DNA from: Nocardia tenerifensis NBRC 101015
Lineage (GTDB): Bacteria; Actinomycetota; Actinomycetes; Mycobacteriales; Mycobacteriaceae
Direction of reading: 5' to 3'
DNA length: 38,207 bases
NCBI RefSeq assembly: GCF_000308715.1
Contig: NZ_BAGH01000009.1
Span: 1-38,207 of the forward strand
Below, in pieces: positions 8,917 through 17,889 of this stretch (its first letter is position 1; each line of letters opens with the position of its first letter). The notes beneath the pieces are model-generated. The model made no database searches. It saw nothing but the letters and a program-made list of their open reading frames with translations, and had not been told where the DNA came from. A program made the position numbers and the translations under genes.

Positions 8917-8945
8917 ATCCTAGTGCCGCGGGGCAGTCTATGCAA
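8917..8945 (-). promoter_or_regulatory. marR promoter (leaderless type)
   Basis: On the minus strand TTGCAT (8945-8940) and TAGGAT (8922-8917) are 17 nt apart, and the ATG begins 6 nt after the -10. The -35 ends 2 nt from the inverted repeat at 8948, so repressor bound there would be expected to block it. Confidence 0.6.
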
Positions 8946-8947
8946 CT

Positions 8948-8973
8948 GCATTAAATGTGTTGGCATTTAATGC
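8948..8973. promoter_or_regulatory. Probable MarR operator
   Basis: A perfect inverted repeat, GCATTAAATG (8948-8957) and CATTTAATGC (8964-8973), with a 6-nt spacer. It overlaps the -35 of the MFS gene and abuts the -35 of marR. A third half-site-like copy, GCATGTAATG, lies at 8978-8987 over the MFS -10. AT-rich symmetry in a GC-rich genome and the divergent MarR setting support an operator role. Confidence 0.75.
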
Positions 8974-8988
8974 GTGCGCATGTAATGT
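8960..8988 (+). promoter_or_regulatory. MFS transporter promoter (leaderless type)
   Basis: TTGGCA (8960-8965), 17-nt spacer, TAATGT (8983-8988), then 7 nt to the ATG at 8996. No ribosome site intervenes. The right arm of the operator covers the end of the -35. Confidence 0.6.
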
Positions 8989-8995
8989 TCCCCGC

Positions 8996-10459
8996 ATGAC
9001 TTCACCAGCAACCCTGGCGGCCGCCTCCGCGACCGATCCGACCAAATGGACTACCCGCCTTTGGGGCATGCTGATCACGCTGTGCATCGTGCTGTTCCTC
9101 GATGGCCTCGACGTTTCGATGATCGGTGTCGCGCTGCCGTCCATCGGCAACGAACTCGATCTCTCGACCTCAACTCTGCAGTGGCTGGTGAGCGGCTACA
9201 TCCTCGGTTACGGCGGTCTGCTGCTGCTCGGCGGCCGCACCGCGGACCTGTTCGGGCGCCGCAAGGTCTTCCTGATCGCGCTGGGCGTCTTCGCGCTCGC
9301 CTCGCTCGCCGGTGGTCTGGTGAGCTCGGGCCCGCTGCTGATTCTGACCCGCTTCATCAAGGGCCTGGCCGCCGCGTTCACCGCGCCGACCGGTCTGTCG
9401 ATCATCACCACCAACTTCGCCGAGGGCCCGGCCCGCAACAAGGCGCTGTCCATCTACACCGTGTTCGGCGCGGGCGGCTACTCGTCCGGCCTGCTGTTCG
9501 GCGGCCTGATGACCGGCGTCGGCTGGCGCTGGACCTTCCTGCTGCCGGTCCCGATCGCCCTGGCCGCGCTGGCCTCCGCCTGGGTGCTCGTGCCCAAGGA
9601 CAAGCCCGCCGAGGAGGGCGGCCACGACCTGTTCGGCGCGCTGCTGTCCACCTCCGCCATGCTGCTGCTGGTCTACACCGTCGTCACCGCGCCGGAGGCC
9701 GGGTGGGCGTCGGTTCGCACCCTGGGTTCGTTCGCCGCGGTGCTCGTCTTGTTCGTCGGTTTCGTCGCGGTGGAGAAGCGGGTCAAGCACCCGCTGGTCC
9801 GGCTCGGCATCCTGCGCAAGGTGTCGCTGGTGCGCGCCAGCCTGGCGATCGTCGCGGTGGCCGGTTCGTACTTCAGCTGGCAGTTCATCGTGACCCTGTA
9901 CATGCAGGACACCCTCGGCTGGTCGCCGCTGAAGCTGTCGTTGGCGCTGCTGCCGGTCGGCCTGATGGTCGCGCTGTCGGCGGTGTTCTCGGACAAGCTG
10001 GTCGACCGCTTCGGCACCGGCCCGATCATCGGCGTCACCATGGCCGTGATGGCCGTCGGCTACCTGCTGTTCCTGCGGCTGGACACCGCGCCGTCGTACT
10101 GGACGATGCTGCTGCCCGCGATCATGCTGATCGGCATCGGCTGGGTCGGCTTCCCCGCCATCAACATTCAGGCCACCAACGGGATCGACGACGACGAGCA
10201 GGGCCTCGCGGCCGGCGTGCTGCAGACCTCCATGCAGGTCGGCGCGGCCATCGTGCTCGCGGTGACCACCGCGATCATCGCGTCGGGCACGCACGGTGAG
10301 ACCTCGCCCACCGCGATGCTCGACACCTACCGTCCCGGCCTGATCTTCGCCGCGGTCGTCTCGATCGTCGGTGCGCTGGTCGCCCTCTCGGCCTTCCTGG
10401 TCAAGCGTGAGCGGCGGGCCGCGGTGGCTGCGGAGCCGGAGCTCGAACTGGTCGGCTGA
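8996..10459 (+). CDS. MFS drug exporter, DHA2 (EmrB/QacA) family
   Basis: A 487-residue proton-coupled exporter of the 14-helix DHA2 group. Diagnostic stretches are LDGLDVSMIGVALPSIGNEL in helix 1, WLVSGYILGYGGLLLLGGRTADLFGRRKVF (motif A between helices 2 and 3), and GAGGYSSGLLFGGLMTGVGWRWTF (motif C, antiporter type). The substrate is unknown; the MarR gene opposite implies induction by a toxic or phenolic compound. Start ATG 8996 is preferred over an upstream in-frame ATG at 8957 because the latter lies inside the operator and would place 13 non-hydrophobic residues ahead of the usual start. It ends at a strong hairpin shared with rmlC. Confidence 0.93.
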   Translation: MTSPATLAAASATDPTKWTTRLWGMLITLCIVLFLDGLDVSMIGVALPSIGNELDLSTSTLQWLVSGYILGYGGLLLLGGRTADLFGRRKVFLIALGVFALASLAGGLVSSGPLLILTRFIKGLAAAFTAPTGLSIITTNFAEGPARNKALSIYTVFGAGGYSSGLLFGGLMTGVGWRWTFLLPVPIALAALASAWVLVPKDKPAEEGGHDLFGALLSTSAMLLLVYTVVTAPEAGWASVRTLGSFAAVLVLFVGFVAVEKRVKHPLVRLGILRKVSLVRASLAIVAVAGSYFSWQFIVTLYMQDTLGWSPLKLSLALLPVGLMVALSAVFSDKLVDRFGTGPIIGVTMAVMAVGYLLFLRLDTAPSYWTMLLPAIMLIGIGWVGFPAINIQATNGIDDDEQGLAAGVLQTSMQVGAAIVLAVTTAIIASGTHGETSPTAMLDTYRPGLIFAAVVSIVGALVALSAFLVKRERRAAVAAEPELELVG

Positions 10460-10476
10460 CGCCGGAGGTACACCCG

Positions 10477-10518
10477 AAAGGCGACGGGCACCACCGAGAG
10501 GTGGTGCCCGTCGCCTTT
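10477..10518. terminator. Bidirectional terminator between MFS gene and rmlC
   Basis: A perfect 19-bp stem (10477-10495 with 10500-10518) closed by a GAGA loop. The stem starts with AAA and ends with TTT, so it can work on both strands for the two convergent genes. Confidence 0.88.
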
Positions 10519-10525
10519 GTGGTAC

Positions 10526-11074
10526 TCACGAAAACGGCGGCGCCGCCGTGTCTTTGGCCGAGCGGATGAACGTCAACGGACGCCCGTCGCGCCCCACCGT
10601 CGGCCACTCGATACCCAGCCGCGGATCGAAAGCGTCGATGTCCCTGTCGAATTCGGGCGTGTACTCGAGCGAGCAGAGGTAGGTGACGGTGGAGTCGTCC
10701 TCCAGCGAGAGGATCGCGTGTCCGAGGCCCTCGGACAGATACATCGAACGCCGGTCGACATCGTCGAGCAGCACGCTGTCCCAGCGCCCGTAGGTCGGCG
10801 AGCCGGGGCGCAGATCGACGACCACGTCGAGGAACGCGCCGCGCACGCAGGTCACGTACTTGGCCTGGCCCGGCGGGTCCTCGGTGTAGTGGATGCCGCG
10901 CAACACGCCCGCCGCCGAGACCGACAGGTTCACCTGCCGCAGATCGAACGGCCGCCCGGTCGCCTTCTCGAACTCCGAGGCCTTGAACCCCTCGAGGAAC
11001 ATGCCGCGCCCGTCGCCGTGCTGGCGCGGGGTGATCACCCAGGCGCCGGGGACGGCGAGCTCTCTGAACTCCAT
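10526..11074 (-). CDS. rmlC: dTDP-4-dehydrorhamnose 3,5-epimerase
   Basis: This cupin enzyme makes dTDP-4-keto-L-rhamnose, third step to dTDP-rhamnose, which donates the rhamnose of the galactan linker. The 182 residues show DGRGMFLEGF, the core RQVNLSVSAAGVLRGIHY with the catalytic His, AKYVTCVRGAFLDVVVDLR, and YLCSLEYTPEFD. It is about 20 residues shorter than the M. tuberculosis enzyme at the C-terminus, and the usual AHGF after YLSEG reads GHAI here, so a specialised paralogue is possible. It sits 2 nt after rmlA. ATG 11074 is used; GTG 11080 would overlap the rmlA stop by 4 nt and also fits. Confidence 0.88.
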   Translation of the reverse strand: MEFRELAVPGAWVITPRQHGDGRGMFLEGFKASEFEKATGRPFDLRQVNLSVSAAGVLRGIHYTEDPPGQAKYVTCVRGAFLDVVVDLRPGSPTYGRWDSVLLDDVDRRSMYLSEGLGHAILSLEDDSTVTYLCSLEYTPEFDRDIDAFDPRLGIEWPTVGRDGRPLTFIRSAKDTAAPPFS

Positions 11075-11076
11075 GG

Positions 11077-11949
11077 TCACCAGTCCCGGCCGCGTTCGAG
11101 AATGTCGAGCAGATAGCCTCCGTAGCCGGAGCGGACCAGCGGCTCGGCCAGCTTGCACAGCTGTTCGTCATCGATGAAGCCCATGCGCCAGGCGACCTCC
11201 TCGGGCACCCCGATCTTGAGGCCCTGTCGTTCCTCGATGGTGCGCACGTAGTTCGCGGCGTCGAGCAGGGAGTCGAAGGTGCCGGTGTCCAACCACGCCG
11301 TGCCGCGGGCGAGCACGTCGACGCGCAGCCGATTCTGTTCCAGGTAGGCCCGATTGATGTCGGTGATCTCGTATTCGCCCCGCGCGGAGGGGCGTAGCGT
11401 GCGGGCGATCTCGACTACGTCGTTGTCGTAGAAGTACAGCCCGGGGATGGCGTAGTTCGAACGCGGCGTCTTCGGCTTCTCCTCGATGGACACCGCGCGG
11501 CCGTCGGTGAACTCGACGACGCCGTACGCGGTCGGATCCGAGACCCGGTAGGCGAACACCGCGCCGCCGTCGATCCCCGCGAAGCGGTTGAGGCTGGTGC
11601 CGAGCCCCGGGCCGTGAAAGATGTTGTCGCCCAGCACGAGTGCGGCGGTGTCGGCGCCGATGTGGTCGGCGCCGAGCACGAAGGCGCGGGCGAGGCCGTC
11701 CGGCTCGGGCTGCACCACGTAGCTGATCGCGAGGCCGAACTGCGAGCCGTCGCCGAGCAGCCTGCCGAACGCGTCGGCATCCTCGGGCGTGGTGATGACC
11801 AGGATGTCGCGGATCCCGGCGAGCATCAGCGTGGACAGCGGGTAGTAGACCATGGGCTTGTCGTAGACCGGGACCAGCTGCTTGCTGACCCCGCGCGTGA
11901 TCGGGTGCAACCGGGATCCGGTGCCGCCCGCCAGGATGATTCCACGCAT
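11077..11949 (-). CDS. rmlA: Glucose-1-phosphate thymidylyltransferase
   Basis: RmlA joins dTTP and glucose-1-phosphate to dTDP-glucose, the first step of the dTDP-rhamnose pathway. The 290-residue protein has the full nucleotidyltransferase signature [28 protein letters not shown] at residues 6-33, [11 protein letters not shown], the metal-binding LGDNIFHG, the EEKP motif and [10 protein letters not shown]. The length agrees with known RmlA (about 288-293). It is first in an rmlA-rmlC operon; rmlB lies 3.3 kb away on the other strand and rmlD is not in the window. There is no strong Shine-Dalgarno; CAGACT ends 7 nt before the ATG, a possible leaderless start. Confidence 0.96.
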   Translation of the reverse strand: MRGIILAGGTGSRLHPITRGVSKQLVPVYDKPMVYYPLSTLMLAGIRDILVITTPEDADAFGRLLGDGSQFGLAISYVVQPEPDGLARAFVLGADHIGADTAALVLGDNIFHGPGLGTSLNRFAGIDGGAVFAYRVSDPTAYGVVEFTDGRAVSIEEKPKTPRSNYAIPGLYFYDNDVVEIARTLRPSARGEYEITDINRAYLEQNRLRVDVLARGTAWLDTGTFDSLLDAANYVRTIEERQGLKIGVPEEVAWRMGFIDDEQLCKLAEPLVRSGYGGYLLDILERGRDW

Positions 11950-12202
11950 GACCAGGAGTCTGCCAGCTCGGTCCTGGCCCGGCGTCGGCGAGGTTCGGCT
12001 GCGGCGTCGGCGAGGCCGGGCGCGGAGTCGAATTGGTCACGGATTCGGCGTTCCGGTTTCCCGAGCGGTCGCTTCGGTCATTCTGTTGCTTAGGTCACAC
12101 AAATACAGCGTCGCGATCCGACGCGTGTGAGATGTCAGCGCCGACAACTCGTCTGGGACCGCCCGGTCGTGATTCGGCGCGCCAGTAAGAGGTAGGTGCG
12201 CG

Positions 12203-13195
12203 ATGACGGCGACCAGAGTCGGCGAACCCGGCAACGTGATGAATCCCGATAATTTGAGCGCCTCCGCGCGCCTGGTCCTGGCGGCCTGCCTCGGCGTCGT
12301 CCGGCCCGCCCTGCGCGCGGCCCCGATCACCCGCGCGACCATTCCGATCGGCGCGCTGGCCATCGACACGCTGGCCCGGCTGCGCCCGGAGCCGCAGGGC
12401 ATCGATCGAGAGCAGGTGTCGCTCAACGGTTTCCGGATGGAGATCGTGCGACCCGCGGGCGCGGCGCGGGCACTGCGGCACGGCGCCCTGCTGTACATGC
12501 ACGGCGGCGGCTTCGCGGTTTGTGGACTGCGGACCCACCGCCCGGTCGCGGCGAGCCTGGCGCGGCGCACCGGCCTTCCCGTGATCAACGTCGACTATCG
12601 GCAGCTGCCGAGCAAGCGCATCACCAACTCGGTCGACGACTGCCTGACCGCCTACCGCTGGCTGCTGCGCCACGGCGCCGACGCGAGCCGGATCGTCTTC
12701 GCCGGCGACTCGGCCGGCGGCTATCTGACCTTCGCGACCGCCCTGCGCGCGATCGAGGTCGGCCTGCCCGCCCCCGCCGGACTGGTCGGGTTGAGCCCGC
12801 TGCTGGATCTGGACTACGCGGCGAAGCGAAGTCACGTCAATGTCGGCCGCGATCCCTACATTCCGCTGCTCGCGCTGCAGGCCGTCGTGCGCATCGGCGC
12901 GGAGATCGACGGCAAGCTCGATCCACTGCTCTCCCCGGTCAACGGGATCCTGGCCGGTCTGCCTCCGGTGCTGCTGATCGCCGCGGAGGACGAGGTGCTG
13001 CGTTACGACTGCGAGTTGATGGCGCAGCGGCTCACCGCGGCGGGCGTGCCGAACGCGGTGGAGCTGTGGCGCGGGCAGGTGCACGCGTTCATGAGCATCG
13101 CGCCGAACCTGCCCGAGAGCCGGGCGGCGCTGGCCAGGGTGTCGCGCTTCGTCCGTGCGCGGATCGAGGAGGGCCAACAGGCGCGGACGGCGTAA
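12203..13195 (+). CDS. Alpha/beta-hydrolase of the hormone-sensitive lipase family (esterase)
   Basis: A 330-residue HSL-type carboxylesterase. The oxyanion-hole motif HGGG is at 100-103, the nucleophile motif GDSAG at 168-172 (Ser170), the acid is in LIAAEDEVLRYD and the base in GQVHAF. The N-terminal cap helices contain IPIGALAIDTLARL. It resembles the mycobacterial Lip esterases; the natural ester is unknown. ATG 12203 has an AAGAGGTAGG purine run upstream; an internal ATG (residue 13) is less likely. It is divergent from rmlA and followed by a strong hairpin. Confidence 0.9.
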   Translation: MTATRVGEPGNVMNPDNLSASARLVLAACLGVVRPALRAAPITRATIPIGALAIDTLARLRPEPQGIDREQVSLNGFRMEIVRPAGAARALRHGALLYMHGGGFAVCGLRTHRPVAASLARRTGLPVINVDYRQLPSKRITNSVDDCLTAYRWLLRHGADASRIVFAGDSAGGYLTFATALRAIEVGLPAPAGLVGLSPLLDLDYAAKRSHVNVGRDPYIPLLALQAVVRIGAEIDGKLDPLLSPVNGILAGLPPVLLIAAEDEVLRYDCELMAQRLTAAGVPNAVELWRGQVHAFMSIAPNLPESRAALARVSRFVRARIEEGQQARTA

Positions 13196-13213
13196 GCCGC
13201 CCGGCCTGTCCAG

Positions 13214-13250
13214 GCGAGCCCCGTTCCGCTGTGGCCGGGACGGGGCTCGC
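13214..13250. terminator. Hairpin after the esterase gene
   Basis: A 14-bp stem with one G-T pair (13214-13227 with 13237-13250) and a 9-nt loop, 18 nt after the esterase stop. It probably ends transcription of the esterase. Confidence 0.75.
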
Positions 13251-13274
13251 GCATGTCCGGACCCGGACGCGCGA

Positions 13275-13305
13275 AACCCCGCCCGGCCGAGGGCCGAACG
13301 GGGTT
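13275..13305 (-). terminator. Hairpin after the secreted glycine-rich protein
   Basis: Outer arms AACCCCG/CGGGGTT (13275-13281, 13299-13305) and inner arms CGGCC/GGCCG (13284-13288, 13292-13296), 28 nt after the stop of the minus-strand gene at 13334. A likely terminator for it. Confidence 0.6.
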
Positions 13306-13333
13306 CCGACGTGGTATTCGGTTGTCCGCCAGT

Positions 13334-14053
13334 CTACTTGGCCGGCGCCGGGGGAGCGACGAACGGCTGGTTGATGGTGGTGAAGTACTGGATCGCCGCA
13401 CCGATCGCGACCGGGGCGGTCACGAAGATCTGGCCCGCGATGACGCCGAGGGCGCCCATGGCCGCGGCGCCGGCGAGGCAGCCGGCGATGATGCCGCCGA
13501 CGAAGGGACCGAACAGGCCGACGATGGTGCCGCCGACGATCGTGCCGCCCAGCGCGCCGCCGAGGACACAGCCGACGGCCGCGCCGCCCAGGCCACCGAC
13601 GAGCGTGCCGATGGTGGCGCCCATCGAGATGGTGCTGGTCATGCGGCTCCAGGCCGCCTGCTCACGGTCGTACTCGTTCTTCCAGGGCGCCTTGTCCTCG
13701 TAGGGCAGAGCGACCGGCTTGTAGACGGCCTTGTTCATGTCGAGCTGCGGGGTGATGGTCGCGGTGCGGCCGGAGATGTCCGCGGCGAGGGGGAACTCGA
13801 AGTCGTCGAGGCGGAACTTCAGCGGGGTGCCGGCGACGGTGGTGCCGTTGGCCGCCTTGATCTTCAGCGCGTCGTCCTCGACGACGATGGAGCCGGAGTC
13901 GATCGAGATGATGGACTGCGTGTCGGTGGCCTGAGAGGTGAAGTTGATCGGGGCTTCGGCCTCAGCGGCCGGTTCCGCGTTCACGGTGCCCGCGGTCACG
14001 CCGAGCGCGGCGATCAGCAGCGCCGAGGTGGCGGCAAACTTCTTCATAAGCAT
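13334..14053 (-). CDS. Secreted glycine-zipper protein, copy 1 of a tandem pair
   Basis: No known function. The 239-residue product starts with a Sec signal peptide (cleavage expected after TVNA, residue 26), followed by a soluble domain of about 100 residues (NFTSQATDTQSIISIDSG to LPYEDKAPWKNEYDRE) and a C-terminal 85-residue very hydrophobic Gly/Ala run with many GxxxG spacings (GTLVGGLGGAAVGCVLGGAL...FGPFVGGIIAGCLAG). Two cysteines lie in that run. The soluble half probably faces outside and the glycine-zipper half inserts into or oligomerises in a membrane; this is inference. The start ATG has AGAGGA 9 nt upstream. Copy 2 lies upstream on the same strand. Confidence 0.82.
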   Translation of the reverse strand: MLMKKFAATSALLIAALGVTAGTVNAEPAAEAEAPINFTSQATDTQSIISIDSGSIVVEDDALKIKAANGTTVAGTPLKFRLDDFEFPLAADISGRTATITPQLDMNKAVYKPVALPYEDKAPWKNEYDREQAAWSRMTSTISMGATIGTLVGGLGGAAVGCVLGGALGGTIVGGTIVGLFGPFVGGIIAGCLAGAAAMGALGVIAGQIFVTAPVAIGAAIQYFTTINQPFVAPPAPAK

Positions 14054-14142
14054 GGGGGGTAGTCCTCTATCAGTTGCATTCAGCGGGCGGTAGTGACCGC
14101 CGACCGAGTTGGCAAACTTCTAGTAACTCGATCGGCTCTGAC

Positions 14143-14178
14143 GGAGCCCCGCTCGGCAGCAGGCGCCGGCGGGGCTCC
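14143..14178 (-). terminator. Hairpin between the two glycine-zipper genes
   Basis: Perfect 10-bp arms GGAGCCCCGC/GCGGGGCTCC (14143-14152, 14169-14178) in the 173-bp gap after copy 2. It suggests the two copies are transcribed at least partly as separate units. Confidence 0.65.
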
Positions 14179-14226
14179 TTGCTCGCGTTCAATGATGCGA
14201 GTTCAGTTGTGCGACAACCAGGTTCG

Positions 14227-14934
14227 TTACTTGGCAGGAGTGAACGGCTGGTTGATGGTGGTGAAGTACTGAATCGCCGCACCGATCGCGACCGGGGCGG
14301 TCACGAAGATCTGGCCCGCGATGACGCCGAGGGCGCCCATGGCGGCCGCGCCGCCGAGGCAGCCGGCGATGATGCCGCCGACGAAGGGACCGAACAGGCC
14401 GACAATGGTGCCGCCGACGACGACGCCGCCGAGCGCGCCACCGAGGACACAGCCGACGGCCGCGCCACCGAGGCCACCGACGAGGGTGCCGATGGTGGCG
14501 CCCATGGCGATGGTGTCCTTCATGCGGTTGAACGCCGCGACCTCACGGTCGTACTCGCTCTTCCACGGCGCCTTGTCCTCGTAGGGCAGGGCGACCGGCT
14601 TGTAGACCGCCTTGTCCATGTCGAGCTGCGGGGTGATGGTGGCCGTGCGATCGGAGATGTCGGCCACGAGGGGGAACTCGAAATCATCGAGGCGGAACTT
14701 CAGCGGGGTGCCGGCGACGGTGGTGCCGTTGGCCGCCTTGATCTTGAGGGCGTCGTCCTCGACCACCAGCGAGCCGGAGTCGATGGAGATGATCGATTGG
14801 GTGTCTGTTGCGTGGGACGTGAAATTGATCGGCGCCTCCGTCTCGGCGGCCGGTGCCGCGTTGACGGTGCCTGCCGACACGCCGAGCGCGGCGATCAGCA
14901 GCGCCGAGGTAGCGGCGAATTTCCTCATCAGCAT
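14227..14934 (-). CDS. Secreted glycine-zipper protein, copy 2 of a tandem pair
   Basis: A 235-residue paralogue of the downstream gene, nearly colinear over its whole length. It has the same signal peptide pattern (MLMRKFAATSALLIAALGV), the same ANGTTVAGTPLKFRLDDFEFPL and DMDKAVYKPVALPYEDKAPWK stretches, and the same Gly-zipper tail with both cysteines. Differences cluster around the EYDRE helix (AAFNRMKDTIAMG against AAWSRMTSTISMG) and the last residues (copy 1 adds VAPPA). Strong DNA identity over most of the gene points to a recent or gene-conversion-maintained duplication. GAGG stands 11 nt before the ATG. Function unknown. Confidence 0.82.
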   Translation of the reverse strand: MLMRKFAATSALLIAALGVSAGTVNAAPAAETEAPINFTSHATDTQSIISIDSGSLVVEDDALKIKAANGTTVAGTPLKFRLDDFEFPLVADISDRTATITPQLDMDKAVYKPVALPYEDKAPWKSEYDREVAAFNRMKDTIAMGATIGTLVGGLGGAAVGCVLGGALGGVVVGGTIVGLFGPFVGGIIAGCLGGAAAMGALGVIAGQIFVTAPVAIGAAIQYFTTINQPFTPAK

Positions 14935-16248
<1,314 letters not shown>

Positions 16249-16256
16249 CTGCCGCG

Positions 16257-16310
16257 CTGAGCCCGAAGGGATGACTCAGCCCGAACGGATGTCTCAGCGG
16301 GAGCGGATCT
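16257..16310. repeat. 18-bp tandem repeat, three degenerate copies
   Basis: Units at 16257-16274, 16275-16292 and 16293-16310 follow CTSAGCSSGARSGGATSW in consensus (IUPAC). They fill the convergent space between rmlB and the DUF2142 gene, directly before the stop codon of the latter. Confidence 0.7.
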
Positions 16311-16311
16311 T

Positions 16312-17889
16312 TCAGCCCCAGACGATGTCGTAGTACTTCCACGCCGCGCCGATGAGCGCGACCACGGTCGCCACGACGACGGTGACCGCGGGCCCGACCG
16401 TCGGGGTCTTGCCCCGGACGTCGGTGAGCCGCAACGGCATCCAGCGCAGCAGCACCGCGAACGCGACGATCGCCAGCGGCACGAAGTAGCGGCCCTGCAC
16501 GCCGTCGATGATGTAGTAGCCGACCGGCGTGAACGACATGTACAGCGTCACGTAGATCATCGCCACGCTCGCGGCGACGGTCAGCGCGACGAGCAGGGTG
16601 CGCCGGAAGGACGCGGCGGTCATCCGATCCGCGACGCCGATGCTCACCGCGAACGCGAACAGGCAGGCCAGCATGGTCAGCGCGGGCACGTCGATATAGG
16701 CGAAGCCGAGCTCGCCGAAGAACTGGCTGAACCACCGCTCGTCGCGCAGCGCGATGCTCTCGCCGAACACATCGATGAAATGGCCGGGGTCGGTGAGGAT
16801 TCCACGCAGCTGCTCGCCGGGCCGCACCGAATGCCACTGGTGCTCCGGTCGCATCAGGCCCATGCCGTCGCCGGTGGGCGCCGCCGTCTTCATCCAGGCG
16901 GCGAAGACGATCGCGCCCAAAGCCGCGAAGGCCCAGGGGATTCCGCGCTTCCAGCCGGTGAAGCCGAACCGGTCCGCGGGAACCAGCACCACGAGCATCG
17001 CCAGCAGCACATAGGTCGGCTTGCTCACCGGCAGCAGGACCGTCGCCGCCAGCAGCGCGCCGGTCTCCACCCGGCCGAGCCGGTCGCCGAGGAACAGCGC
17101 CTTCACCAGCAGCGCCGACACCAGGATGGCCAGCGCGTTGGTCATGGTGTCCGCGGTGACGGTGCCCGCCTGGAACACCGCGATGGGCAGCACCGCGACG
17201 GTGAACGCCAGCCACTGCACCCGGTGGTTGCGCAGCGCGTACAGCGCGAACCCGACCACGGCCAGGTAGGCGAGCAGCCCGGCGAGCCTGGTCAGCGCGA
17301 TCGTCGAGCCGACGTCGAGGCCGAACAGCTCGGCGGCCCGAATGCCAACGGCGGCAGGGACATACGGCACGGGGGAGTAGGCGGCGGTATTGGTGAACCA
17401 GACCGGCTCGGTCGCGTCGGACACCGCGGCGGCGCCGAGCCGGTCGTAGGCGCCCGGCTCCTCGACCATCGAGCCCGGCTCCTCGGGGTTGGTCGTGTAA
17501 TCCCGCAGCGCGTAGCCCATCAGGGCGGTGATGCTGGTCGGGACGTCGCCGCCGTAGGCGACGCCGCGATCGTCGTGAATCCGCTGCGGCAGCATCCCGC
17601 CGTGCGCGACCTGGTAGGCACGCCCGAACTGGGTGATCTCGTCGTGGCCCCAGAAGGGAGGGGTGAGCACGGTGAACAGGCCGCCGAAGATCGCGACGAG
17701 CACCGTGAAGGCGATCGTCGCGCCGCCGAGGCGCGTGACGACGCGGCCCGCGAGATCGCGGGACGATCCACCGGAAGTCTTGACCCGCACGGACTTCGGC
17801 GCACCGTCGGCCTGCGCGGTCTCCTTCGGTTCCGATGCGAGCTCAGGTTCGCTGCCCGCCGCGGTGGCGGCGCGGTCGGTCGTGGTCAC
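16312..17889 (-). CDS. DUF2142 polytopic membrane protein, probable GT-C-type glycosyltransferase
   Basis: A 525-residue integral membrane protein of the DUF2142 family with about 12 helices. The first extracytoplasmic loop carries PPFWGHDEITQFGRAYQVAHGG, where the acidic pair after helix 1 is in the place typical of GT-C enzymes that use polyprenyl-phosphate sugars. Later motifs are AGTVTADTMTNAL and a loop with YYIIDGVQGRYFVPL. A cytosolic N-terminus of about 50 residues is Glu/Ala/Lys rich. Its GTG start overlaps the stop of the GT2 gene by 4 nt (GTGA), so the two are translationally coupled. The likely role is transfer of the sugar made by that GT2 onto a wall polymer outside the membrane; the acceptor is unknown. 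Confidence 0.8.
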   Translation of the reverse strand: MTTTDRAATAAGSEPELASEPKETAQADGAPKSVRVKTSGGSSRDLAGRVVTRLGGATIAFTVLVAIFGGLFTVLTPPFWGHDEITQFGRAYQVAHGGMLPQRIHDDRGVAYGGDVPTSITALMGYALRDYTTNPEEPGSMVEEPGAYDRLGAAAVSDATEPVWFTNTAAYSPVPYVPAAVGIRAAELFGLDVGSTIALTRLAGLLAYLAVVGFALYALRNHRVQWLAFTVAVLPIAVFQAGTVTADTMTNALAILVSALLVKALFLGDRLGRVETGALLAATVLLPVSKPTYVLLAMLVVLVPADRFGFTGWKRGIPWAFAALGAIVFAAWMKTAAPTGDGMGLMRPEHQWHSVRPGEQLRGILTDPGHFIDVFGESIALRDERWFSQFFGELGFAYIDVPALTMLACLFAFAVSIGVADRMTAASFRRTLLVALTVAASVAMIYVTLYMSFTPVGYYIIDGVQGRYFVPLAIVAFAVLLRWMPLRLTDVRGKTPTVGPAVTVVVATVVALIGAAWKYYDIVWG

